Shown: positions 17,571 to 25,381 of the stretch, piece after piece
How positions within the stretch are numbered: position 1 is the stretch's first letter
How the letters are laid out: each line of letters starts with the position of its first letter
Assembly: GCF_042684485.1 (NCBI RefSeq)
Contig: NZ_JBHULM010000004.1
Span: forward strand, 62,001 to 126,000
Source: Oceanihabitans gracilariae
GTDB lineage: Bacteria > Bacteroidota > Bacteroidia > Flavobacteriales > Flavobacteriaceae
Reading direction: 5' to 3'
DNA: 64,000 bases
Program-made: the position numbers and the translations under genes
The notes under the pieces: model-generated
What the model was told of the DNA's origin: nothing
What the model saw: the letters and a program-made list of their open reading frames with translations, nothing else
Databases searched by the model: none

Positions 17571-17615
17571 AAAGCAGGTGCTATTTTGTTAATTAATAAA
17601 AATAGTATCTGCTTT
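17571..17615. terminator. Bidirectional hairpin at convergent gene ends
   Basis: An imperfect long stem (AAGCAG..GCTATTTT with AAAATAG..CTGCTT) covers the end of the M28 gene and overlaps the stop codon of the minus-strand lipoprotein gene. Flanking A and T runs are short. Confidence 0.55.
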
Positions 17616-18098
17616 CTTCATATTTTCTAATCGTTGTAGCTCTAATACTAACTGGCTCGCATCCCAATAACCGTATTCAAGTGCTATTTTTTTTCCAATA
17701 AATTGATAGGTTATATGCACAGGCATTTCAATTTTTTTGTTGTTTTCTAAGAGATTACCTTCCCAAATTCCCCAAAAATTCACCCATTTTTTTCCGTTAT
17801 CATCGGTAACCATTTCAAACTCTCGTCGGTTTTCTTCAAAAGCTCTAGTTAAAAAGCTAGAATCATTTTTTTTGTGATATTCAGGTAAACTTTTAGCTGT
17901 AAAATACAGGTTTCTTGTATTGTAATATACCTTAGCTGTATCTGCATAATGCATGGTTAAGCTATCCCATTTTTGGTAGTCGTAATTATTTATTACAGAC
18001 TTAACAATGTCTATTTCTGGTGAGTCTTGCGTGTAACGTGGTTTGTTACAAGAAACCAGTACTAGTAGTAATAATACTATTGCAATTAAATTTTTCAT
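17589..18098 (-). CDS. NTF2/SnoaL-like lipoprotein
   Basis: The 169-residue product has a lipoprotein signal (LLLVLVSC, lipobox LVSC). The mature part has the alpha+beta rhythm of SnoaL/NTF2-like domains: a helix with NNYDYQKWDSLTMHYADTAKVYYN, then strands KKWVNFWGIWEGNLL and PVHITYQFIGKKIALEYGYWD. The fold call is by pattern and is moderate in strength. Such domains are used for many small-molecule functions, so no role is proposed. It ends in a terminator shared with the convergent peptidase gene. Confidence 0.7.
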   Translation of the reverse strand: MKNLIAIVLLLLVLVSCNKPRYTQDSPEIDIVKSVINNYDYQKWDSLTMHYADTAKVYYNTRNLYFTAKSLPEYHKKNDSSFLTRAFEENRREFEMVTDDNGKKWVNFWGIWEGNLLENNKKIEMPVHITYQFIGKKIALEYGYWDASQLVLELQRLENMKKADTIFIN

Positions 18099-18412
18099 GA
18101 AATTATAGTTTAAGTTAATAAAGCTTTTTCATAAAGAAATAGGAAAGCTAAAAATGGTGTAAACGTGAGGCTTTACTTATTTTAAGTACGCGTAATGTAT
18201 TACATAAATATACAAAATTTTAATGTTATTACTGTGCATTTAATTGATTTTCATGTGTTTGTGCTGCTTGTTTTTAGCATGTTTGTGGGTTTGTAGTTAA
18301 TACAGCAAGTTATTTTACAGTTAAACGTTTTTAGTGGTCTTTTATGGTATAATTATAGCTTGTCTAATTCCTTTTCGTATTTTTATTTTACTATTAATCA
18401 ATCCTTTATAAA
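18099..18412. other. Divergent intergenic region
   Basis: 314 bp between two divergent genes. It is AT-rich with a GT-rich patch near 18255-18297. I see no ORF with support, no clear TAnnTTTG box and no strong hairpin. Confidence 0.4.
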
Positions 18413-19402
18413 ATGAAAAGAAAACTACTTTTTTTAGCTTGTCTAATAACTAGCTATACTTTTGCGCAAAGTATTAGCACTTTTAACAGTGTTAATAATT
18501 CAGAATATGCTATTGTTGAAGGCACTATAGATCATAGTGTCACAGGAATGAATGCTACATGGAGTTTTACCGACTTAACAACCACAGAAAGCTCTATAGA
18601 TACTTATGTTTTACCAACAGCAGCTCAACTTACTACTTTTCCTAATACTACCAATGTGTTTGTTAATACCGCTGGTATTTATGAAAGAAGTGTCTTATTA
18701 AGTGAAAGTGGAGGACTGCTTTCTATAACAGGAATAATAACGGACGACTTAACCTTAAATTATAATGATGATAATGCGTTAATTGGTGCCTTTCCTCTAA
18801 GTTTTGGTTATACTAATACCGATGATGTAGCAGGAACATTTACTTCAGATACATCTGGTGATTTTGATGGAAATATTATAAAAACGGTAGATGCTTATGG
18901 AACTTTAAATTTAAATGATGTAGGAGCAGGAGCTTACAGCGGAAGCGTTACTAGATTAAAAATAGTACAAAATGCATCATTAAGTTTACCTCCTATTTTT
19001 CCAAATGCTGGGACTGCAACGCAAATATCGTACTATTATTATGACAATAGTAACGGAAACTTGGTTTTTAGAACCAATATTTTAAGCTATAGTATACCTC
19101 TTTTTAATATTGAAGAGTCAAGTACTGTTAATGAAAGTCTGTTAACTAATTTACTGCATGTTAAAGAAAACGAAATAAGTTCTTTTTCTATAGTACCAAA
19201 CCCAGTACGTTCTATTTTAAACATACATTTAGAAACTGCAGCAGCAATAAAAACAGTTACTGTTTATGATGTAAACGGAAGAAGAGTATTACAAAGTAAT
19301 TATGCATCTTCAATAGATGTAAGTGCACTACAAACAGGTATGTATATTGTACAAGTAGAAACAGATACAGCAATACGTACTAAAAAGTTTATTAAAAATT
19401 AA
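18413..19402 (+). CDS. T9SS type A sorting domain protein
   Basis: The 329-residue secreted protein has a signal peptide (cleavage near TFA-QS) and a Thr/Asn/Asp-rich beta body of about 220 residues with no recognised domain. The C-terminal type A sorting domain (about 258-329) carries the family marks: IVPNPVRSILNI, VTVYDVNGRRV, LQTGMYIVQVET and a basic end TKKFIKN. The T9SS would export it and probably attach it to the cell surface. A second, shorter type A protein is at 60013. Confidence 0.85.
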   Translation: MKRKLLFLACLITSYTFAQSISTFNSVNNSEYAIVEGTIDHSVTGMNATWSFTDLTTTESSIDTYVLPTAAQLTTFPNTTNVFVNTAGIYERSVLLSESGGLLSITGIITDDLTLNYNDDNALIGAFPLSFGYTNTDDVAGTFTSDTSGDFDGNIIKTVDAYGTLNLNDVGAGAYSGSVTRLKIVQNASLSLPPIFPNAGTATQISYYYYDNSNGNLVFRTNILSYSIPLFNIEESSTVNESLLTNLLHVKENEISSFSIVPNPVRSILNIHLETAAAIKTVTVYDVNGRRVLQSNYASSIDVSALQTGMYIVQVETDTAIRTKKFIKN

Positions 19403-19425
19403 AATAAGCTTTTGTTTATAATGCA

Positions 19426-19462
19426 AAAAAAATGCGCTTCCATTAAGAAGCGCATTTTTTAA
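19426..19462. terminator. Bidirectional terminator, T9SS gene / lysA
   Basis: Stem AATGCGCTTC (19431-19440), loop CATTAA, GAAGCGCATT (19447-19456), with an A run on one side and a T run on the other. It serves both convergent genes and abuts the lysA stop. Confidence 0.9.
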
Positions 19463-19463
19463 T

Positions 19464-20690
19464 TTATTTTGATTTCTTTTTATCAGAAATCTCTATTTCA
19501 ATTTGATTGTTAAGTATATCATCAAAAGTTTCTCTTTTTCGTATTAAATGTGCTTTGTTATTTAGCCAAAGTACTTCTGCAGGACGATAACGCGAGTTGT
19601 AATTGCTAGACATAGAGTAACAATATGCTCCAGCATTTTTAAAAGATAAAATATCTCCTTCGTTAATTTCTGCAATACGTCTGTTGTTTGCAAAAGTATC
19701 CGTTTCGCAAATGTAGCCCACTACGCTATAAAAACGCTCTCTTCCCTTTGGGTTAGAAATGTTTTCAATTTCATGTTGCGATCCATAAAGCATAGGTCTT
19801 ATTAAATGGTTAAAACCAGAATCTACTTGAGCAAAAACGGTTGATGTAGTTTGTTTTACCACGTTTACTTTAACTAAAAACTGACCAGCTTCACTCACCA
19901 AAAATTTTCCAGGCTCAAAACCTAAGGTTAATTCTTTACCATAAGCAGCACAAAACTCGTTAAAACGTTTTGAAAGTTTATCGCCAAACTCTTCAATATT
20001 GGTTTCAATATCTCCTTCTTTATAAGGTACTTTAAAACCAGAACCAAAATCGATAAATTCTAATTCTTTAAAGTTTTTAGCTGTTTCAAACAAAATTTCA
20101 CTTGCATATAAAAACACATCAATATCTAAAATATCACTTCCTGTATGCATGTGAATACCATTAATATGCATTTTTGTGTTTTCTACAATACGAAGTATAT
20201 GTGGTATTTGGTGTATAGAAATTCCAAATTTACTATCAATATGTCCTACAGATATATTGGTATTTCCTCCAGCCATTACATGCGGATTTATACGAATACA
20301 AACAGGCGTTTTTGGATGTTTGGTACCAAACTGCTCTAAAATAGAAAGGTTATCTATGTTAATTTGAACACCAAGTTTTGCTGCAGTTTCAATTTCTTCT
20401 AAAGAAACACCGTTAGGTGTAAAAATTATTTGATCTGGAGTAAAACCAGCAGTAAGCCCTAATTTTACTTCTTGAATAGAAACAGTGTCTAATCCTGCTC
20501 CTAGAGATTTCATTAATTTTAAAATAGAAATATTGGACAATGCTTTAACAGCATAATTAAGTTTTACCTGCTTTACTTTTTTAAATGCCGAAGTTAAACG
20601 CGTATATTGAAAACTAATCTTTTCTGCATCGTAAACATAAATAGGACTACCAAAATCCTTTGCTATTTCTAATAATTTGCTGTTTTGCAT
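19464..20690 (-). CDS. lysA: Diaminopimelate decarboxylase
   Basis: A PLP-dependent fold-type III enzyme (about 408 residues from this ATG) for the last step of lysine synthesis: meso-diaminopimelate to lysine and CO2. Visible features are the PLP lysine in LNYAVKALSN, the HMHTGSDI segment, GSGFKVPY, FEPGKFLVSEAG and the C-terminal CETDTFANNR with the catalytic Cys, plus GAYCYSMSSNYN. An in-frame TTG lies 18 nt upstream (20706-20708), but the ATG fits homologue starts (MQNSKLLEIAKDFGSP). The gene dapD of the same pathway is at 58481. Confidence 0.95.
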   Translation of the reverse strand: MQNSKLLEIAKDFGSPIYVYDAEKISFQYTRLTSAFKKVKQVKLNYAVKALSNISILKLMKSLGAGLDTVSIQEVKLGLTAGFTPDQIIFTPNGVSLEEIETAAKLGVQINIDNLSILEQFGTKHPKTPVCIRINPHVMAGGNTNISVGHIDSKFGISIHQIPHILRIVENTKMHINGIHMHTGSDILDIDVFLYASEILFETAKNFKELEFIDFGSGFKVPYKEGDIETNIEEFGDKLSKRFNEFCAAYGKELTLGFEPGKFLVSEAGQFLVKVNVVKQTTSTVFAQVDSGFNHLIRPMLYGSQHEIENISNPKGRERFYSVVGYICETDTFANNRRIAEINEGDILSFKNAGAYCYSMSSNYNSRYRPAEVLWLNNKAHLIRKRETFDDILNNQIEIEISDKKKSK

Positions 20691-20851
20691 GTGTAATTTT
20701 TTTTTCAAAGATATTTTTTTCTTCTTGTTTAAAAACTAAAACAACATATTATTACATATTTAAAACAATTTGTTAATTATTTAACAAATTAAGTTTTTTA
20801 AGTACGCTTCGTTTTTTAATAATTAAATTAGGGTAAGTTCTTGTGATTATT

Positions 20852-20859
20852 TACTTTTG
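20852..20859 (+). promoter_or_regulatory. -7 box of sucC
   Basis: TACTTTTG matches TAnnTTTG, 27 nt before the sucC ATG. The -33 element is not clear. Confidence 0.5.
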
Positions 20860-20886
20860 TATTTCTAAAATTTTACTTTAAACAAG

Positions 20887-22077
20887 ATGAATTTACACGA
20901 ATATCAAGGAAAAGAATTATTAAGCAGTTTTGGCGTACGTATTCAAAGAGGAATCGTTGCACAAAATGCTCAAGAAGCAGTAGCTGCTGCTAAAAAATTA
21001 ACGGAAGAAACCGGAACTGGTTGGCACGTGATTAAAGCACAAGTACATGCTGGTGGACGTGGTAAAGGTGGAGGAGTTAAGCTTGCTAAAAATTTAGAGC
21101 AAGTAGAAGAAATTGCAGGACAAATCATTGGAATGGATTTGGTAACACCACAAACTTCTGCCGAAGGTAAACGTGTACACCAAGTTTTAGTTGCTGAAGA
21201 TGTTTATTATCCTGGAGACTCTGAGCCAGAAGAATATTATATTTCTGTACTTTTAAATAGAGGAACTGGTAAAAATATGATTATGTATTCTACAGAAGGT
21301 GGAATGGATATTGAAACTGTTGCCGAAGAAACACCTCACTTAATTTTTCATGAAGAAGTAGATCCAGCTATTGGATTAATTCCTTTTCAAGCAAGACGTA
21401 TTGCTTTTAACTTAGGATTATCAGGATTGGCTTTTAAAGAAATGACAAAATTTGTTACTTCTTTATATACTGCTTATGTAGAGTCTGATTCTTCATTATT
21501 TGAAATTAACCCAGTTTTAAAAACTAGTGATTCTAAAATAATGGCTGTTGATGCTAAAGTTTCTTTAGATGATAACGCATTATTTAGACATAAAGATTTA
21601 GCTGCTTTACGTGATTTACGTGAAGAAAACCCAATTGAAGTAGAAGCAGGTGAGTTAGGACTTAACTATGTTGACCTTGACGGAAACGTTGGTTGTATGG
21701 TTAATGGTGCTGGTCTTGCAATGGCAACTATGGATTTAATTAAACAAGCAGGTGGTGAACCAGCTAACTTTTTAGATGTTGGTGGTACTGCTGATGCTGC
21801 ACGTGTAGAAGCTGCTTTTCAAATTATTTTAAAAGATCCTGCTGTAAAAGCAATCTTAATTAATATTTTTGGTGGTATTGTACGTTGTGACAGAGTTGCA
21901 CAAGGTGTTATTGATGCTTATAAAAACATGGGAACTATAAACGTACCAATTATTGTTCGTTTACAAGGTACTAATGCAGACATCGCTAAAGAATTAATTG
22001 ACAATTCTGGTTTAGATGTAATGAGTGCTACTGAGTTTCAAGAAGCTGCTGATAAAGTACAAGAAGTATTAGCTTAA
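20887..22077 (+). CDS. sucC: Succinyl-CoA synthetase beta subunit
   Basis: The 396-residue ATP-grasp subunit that forms succinate and ATP (or GTP) from succinyl-CoA with SucD in the TCA cycle. Features are MNLHEYQGKELL at the start, the ATP-grasp KAQVHAGGRGKGGGVKLA (about residues 46-63), LFEINPV (about 200), VDAKV and the C-terminal GGIVRCDRVAQG with the CoA-ligase flavodoxin-like domain. The alpha subunit sucD is not adjacent: the gene is followed by a strong terminator, which suggests the two subunits are made from separate loci. Confidence 0.95.
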   Translation: MNLHEYQGKELLSSFGVRIQRGIVAQNAQEAVAAAKKLTEETGTGWHVIKAQVHAGGRGKGGGVKLAKNLEQVEEIAGQIIGMDLVTPQTSAEGKRVHQVLVAEDVYYPGDSEPEEYYISVLLNRGTGKNMIMYSTEGGMDIETVAEETPHLIFHEEVDPAIGLIPFQARRIAFNLGLSGLAFKEMTKFVTSLYTAYVESDSSLFEINPVLKTSDSKIMAVDAKVSLDDNALFRHKDLAALRDLREENPIEVEAGELGLNYVDLDGNVGCMVNGAGLAMATMDLIKQAGGEPANFLDVGGTADAARVEAAFQIILKDPAVKAILINIFGGIVRCDRVAQGVIDAYKNMGTINVPIIVRLQGTNADIAKELIDNSGLDVMSATEFQEAADKVQEVLA

Positions 22078-22127
22078 TATAAAAATAGAGGTATGCTAGT
22101 CTTTAGCATATTTTAATTATATACATA

Positions 22128-22161
22128 AAAAAGAGCAACTATTAAGTTGCTCTTTTTTTTT
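22128..22161. terminator. sucC terminator
   Basis: Stem AGAGCAACT (22132-22140), loop ATTA, AGTTGCTCT (22145-22153), then a T run. An A run on the left makes it usable for the convergent DUF1456 gene. A smaller hairpin TATGCTA/TAGCATA lies just upstream at 22092-22110. Confidence 0.9.
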
Positions 22162-22209
22162 GATTCTATATGAAATGTTTTCTCTACAAAAGAAAACGTA
22201 TTTGTAGTA

Positions 22210-22488
22210 TTACTTTTTGTCAGTATTCTTTTTTACAGAAGTTGTATTAGGTTTCTTTTCTCCTTTTTTAGGCATTGGTCCTCTTAAATGAATCACTAAG
22301 CCATTAAGAAAGTTTCGTAAAATTTGATCTCCACACTCCATGTATTTTGGATGATCTTCTTTTCTAAAAAAAGCATTTAGTTCACTTTTTCCAATTCTAA
22401 AGTCTACCAAAGCAAGAATTTTTATAATATCATCGTCACGAAGTTTATGTGCTACTCGTAGTTTTTTAAAAATATCATTATTTGTCAT
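22210..22488 (-). CDS. DUF1456 protein (single-unit YehS-like)
   Basis: A 92-residue cytoplasmic protein of the DUF1456/YehS family. The conserved unit is NNDIFKKLRVAHKLRDDDI...GKSELNAFFRKEDHPKY..CGDQILRNFLNGLV. E. coli YehS has two such units; here there is only one, followed by a Lys/Asn-rich tail (KKGEKKPNTTSVKKNTDKK). The function is unknown. It converges on sucC. Confidence 0.85.
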   Translation of the reverse strand: MTNNDIFKKLRVAHKLRDDDIIKILALVDFRIGKSELNAFFRKEDHPKYMECGDQILRNFLNGLVIHLRGPMPKKGEKKPNTTSVKKNTDKK

Positions 22489-22707
22489 TGTAGAATTTTA
22501 ATAAATAGTGTTAGTTTAATAAATAAATATCGTCTAAAACCTTGTGAATAAAGGTTTTGAAACTAGTTTGTTTTTGATTATATTCTATGAAACTAGTAAA
22601 AATTCGATGAATTACTCTTTTTTTTTCGACAAGATACAATATATCAACGATTATAAAAGATGGATTATATCTAACTTTATAATAATTAATTAATTCCTCA
22701 GTAAAAT

Positions 22708-23109
22708 ATGATAAATAGAGTAGAAAAATTAAGCCTTTTGTCTGAAATGATTGCATTTGCAAAAAATGAGAAAAGAATAAAAAGGGTAGAATATAAATTT
22801 TTATTAGGTGTTGCAAAACAACTTAGTGTTTCTCGTGAAGATTTTGATTATCTTATTGAAAACCCTGTGCATCATGTGCATTTAAAGTCTCATAGTGAGC
22901 GTATTGTGCAATTTCATAGGTTGGTGTTGTTAATGAGTATAGATGGTGAAATTACAGAAAAAGAAATTTATAAACTGCATAATTTTGGATTACGAATGGG
23001 ATTAAACCATGACTGTATTAATACGGTTTTGTATTTAATGGAAAGTTTTCCTAATAAAATAGTACCACCAGATGTTTTAATAGACGTTTTTAAGGTGCAG
23101 TATAATTAA
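22708..23109 (+). CDS. TerB-like all-alpha protein
   Basis: A 133-residue helical cytoplasmic protein with the TerB-like rhythm: EMIAFAKNEKRIKRVEYKFLLGVAKQLSVS, then RLVLLMSIDGEITEKEIYKLHNFGLRMGL. The second unit carries the acidic D-G-x-I-x-x-x-E pattern used for metal binding in TerB proteins. Flavobacterial relatives sit next to uvrB and are sometimes mislabelled as excinuclease subunits; it has no nuclease or helicase motif. It diverges from the DUF1456 gene and converges on uvrB. Confidence 0.7.
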   Translation: MINRVEKLSLLSEMIAFAKNEKRIKRVEYKFLLGVAKQLSVSREDFDYLIENPVHHVHLKSHSERIVQFHRLVLLMSIDGEITEKEIYKLHNFGLRMGLNHDCINTVLYLMESFPNKIVPPDVLIDVFKVQYN

Positions 23110-23163
23110 GTGAAACTCTTAATAGAAAAGCAAAAGATGCATTTTATTTAGTTCGTTGAAGGT

Positions 23164-23243
23164 ATTCCTGCGTAGGCAGGAATCTCATTTCATTATTGAT
23201 TTTTTTTACTCTAAATTAAAAAGATTTCTCGACATGCTCGAAA
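23164..23243. repeat. Paired palindromic intergenic element
   Basis: ATTCCTGC-GTAG-GCAGGAAT at 23164-23183 is a perfect inverted repeat. An imperfect one around TTTCTCGACATGCTCGAAA at 23225-23243 follows, and then ATGACA. This two-part motif resembles dispersed elements I recall from many Flavobacteriia genomes, but only one copy is in this window. Confidence 0.6.
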
Positions 23244-23277
23244 TGACAAAGGTTTCAGTTCTAAGTTTTCCATCAAT

Positions 23278-25281
23278 TTAAGCTTTTAATTCTTCTAGTT
23301 TGCTTTGATAGCTTTTAATTTCGTCACGCAATTTTGCTGCTACTAAAAAGTCTAATGCTTTTGCAGCTTGCTCCATGGTTTTTCTTTTTTCGCGAATTTT
23401 CTTTTCTAGTTCTTCTTTAGTAAGGTATGCGCTTTCAGGTTCTGCCGCTTTTGCAGCTTCTAATTCATAACTATAGGTACTTACAGAGTTTTTAGATAAA
23501 GCACTGTCTAAACTTTTATTTAGTGCTTTAGGTACTAGATTGTTTTTGGTATTATAGGCAATTTGTTTTGCTCTTCTATATTCGGTTTCGTCAATGGTTT
23601 TTTGCATGCTTTTAGTAATCTTATCGGCATACATAATAGCTTTTCCGTTAAGGTTTCTTGCAGCTCTACCTACCGTTTGGGTTAACGATCTAGCCGAACG
23701 TAAAAAACCTTCTTTATCTGCATCTAATATAGCAACCAGCGAAACTTCAGGTAAATCTAATCCTTCACGAAGTAAGTTTACACCAACCAATACATCAAAC
23801 AAACCTTTACGTAAATCTTGCATAATCTGCACACGTTCTAGAGTATCTACATCACTATGTATATAATTTACACGTATTTGAATTCTGCTTAAATACTTGG
23901 TTAGCTCTTCTGCCATACGCTTGGTAAGCGTTGTTACTAAAGTACGTTCGTCTTTTTCTACACGTTGCTGAATTTCTTCAATTAAATCGTCAATTTGATT
24001 TAAACTTGGTCTTACTTCAATAATAGGATCTAATAATCCTGTAGGTCTTATTATTTGTTCAACATACACACCATCTGATTTTTCAAGCTCATAATCTGCA
24101 GGAGTTGCACTCACATAAATGACTTGGTTTTGCAGAGCTTCAAATTCTTCAAATTTTAAAGGTCTGTTGTCCATGGCAGCAGGCAGACGAAAACCATATT
24201 CTACCAAGTTTTCCTTTCTACTTCTGTCTCCTCCATACATGGCATGTACTTGAGATATGGTAACGTGACTTTCATCTACAACCATTAAAAAGTCTTCTGG
24301 AAAATAATCTAATAAACAGAATGGTCGTGTTCCTGGTTGTCTTCCGTCAAGGTATCTAGAATAATTTTCAATTCCAGAACAATAACCAAGTTCACGAATC
24401 ATTTCCAGGTCGAATTCGGTTCTTTCTTTTAAGCGTTTTGCTTCAAGATGTTTTCCTATTTCTTTAAAATAATCGTATTGTTTAACTAAATCGTCTTGAA
24501 TACTTGTAATGGCTCCTTGTAACACATCAGGAGAAGTTACAAACATGTTTGCAGGATAAATGGTTAAAATGTCATATTTTTCAATGACCTGATTGGTTTG
24601 AATATCGAAAGATTCGATTTCTTCAATTTCATCACCAAAAAAGTGAATTCTAAAAGCATCATCTGCATAACTCGGAAAAATATCTACAGTATCTCCTTTA
24701 ATTCTAAAGTTTCCGTGGTTAAAATCTGCTTCTGTACGCGAATACAAACTTTGTACTAATTGGTGTAATAATTGAGTACGAGAAATTTCTTGATCTCGTT
24801 TTAAAGTGATTACATTTTTTTGAAACTCTACAGGATTACCAATACCATATAAACAAGAAACCGAAGCTATTACAATTACATCACGACGACCAGAAAGCAG
24901 TGAAGAGGTTGTGCTTAAACGCATCTTTTCAATCTCTTCATTGATAGATAAATCTTTTTCTATATACACACCAGAAACAGGAATATAGGCTTCTGGTTGG
25001 TAATAATCATAATAGGAAACAAAGTACTCTACAGCATTTTCAGGAAAAAACTGTTTAAACTCACTGTACAATTGTGCTGCCAAAGTCTTGTTATGTGCAA
25101 GTACTAAGGTAGGACGCTCTACTTGTTCTATGACATTAGCAACGGTAAATGTTTTACCAGAACCAGTAACACCAAGTAAGGTTTGGTATTTTTCATTGGC
25201 ATCTAAACCAGAAACCAGTTTTTTTATGGCTTGTGGTTGATCTCCTGTTGGTTTAAATTCGGATTCTATTTTGAATTTCAT
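23278..25281 (-). CDS. uvrB: Excinuclease ABC subunit B
   Basis: The 667-residue damage-verification helicase of nucleotide excision repair. Walker A is GVTGSGKTFT (about residues 38-47) and the beta-hairpin region is YYDYYQPEAYIP (about 91-102). DESHVT is the DEAD-like box and GLDLPEVSLVAILDADKEG is motif V. The C-terminal UVR coiled-coil domain that binds UvrA/UvrC is ELEKKIREKRKTMEQAAKALDFLVAAKLRDEI. Length is normal. The large surface-protein gene at 25382 points into it from upstream across about 100 bp with no obvious terminator. Confidence 0.97.
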   Translation of the reverse strand: MKFKIESEFKPTGDQPQAIKKLVSGLDANEKYQTLLGVTGSGKTFTVANVIEQVERPTLVLAHNKTLAAQLYSEFKQFFPENAVEYFVSYYDYYQPEAYIPVSGVYIEKDLSINEEIEKMRLSTTSSLLSGRRDVIVIASVSCLYGIGNPVEFQKNVITLKRDQEISRTQLLHQLVQSLYSRTEADFNHGNFRIKGDTVDIFPSYADDAFRIHFFGDEIEEIESFDIQTNQVIEKYDILTIYPANMFVTSPDVLQGAITSIQDDLVKQYDYFKEIGKHLEAKRLKERTEFDLEMIRELGYCSGIENYSRYLDGRQPGTRPFCLLDYFPEDFLMVVDESHVTISQVHAMYGGDRSRKENLVEYGFRLPAAMDNRPLKFEEFEALQNQVIYVSATPADYELEKSDGVYVEQIIRPTGLLDPIIEVRPSLNQIDDLIEEIQQRVEKDERTLVTTLTKRMAEELTKYLSRIQIRVNYIHSDVDTLERVQIMQDLRKGLFDVLVGVNLLREGLDLPEVSLVAILDADKEGFLRSARSLTQTVGRAARNLNGKAIMYADKITKSMQKTIDETEYRRAKQIAYNTKNNLVPKALNKSLDSALSKNSVSTYSYELEAAKAAEPESAYLTKEELEKKIREKRKTMEQAAKALDFLVAAKLRDEIKSYQSKLEELKA

Positions 25282-25381
25282 ACTTAAATGTCTGAAGTTT
25301 TGAGTACTTGTAGCGCTTTAAAGGCTAAATTACTTAAAAGATATTCTAATATAGAATTTAAGTTTCTGAAATTTTTATAGT

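Noticed and set aside
20691..20708. TTG start of lysA, six codons upstream
   Set aside because: The downstream ATG matches the usual N-terminus of the family, and TTG is rare when ATG is available.
22511..22816. Minus-strand frame of 101 codons upstream of the DUF1456 gene
   Set aside because: Its start lies inside the TerB-like gene, it is low-complexity and hydrophobic, and it shows no family features.
22708..23109. Excinuclease subunit annotation for the TerB-like gene
   Set aside because: It has no helicase, nuclease or UVR motif; only proximity to uvrB suggests that name.
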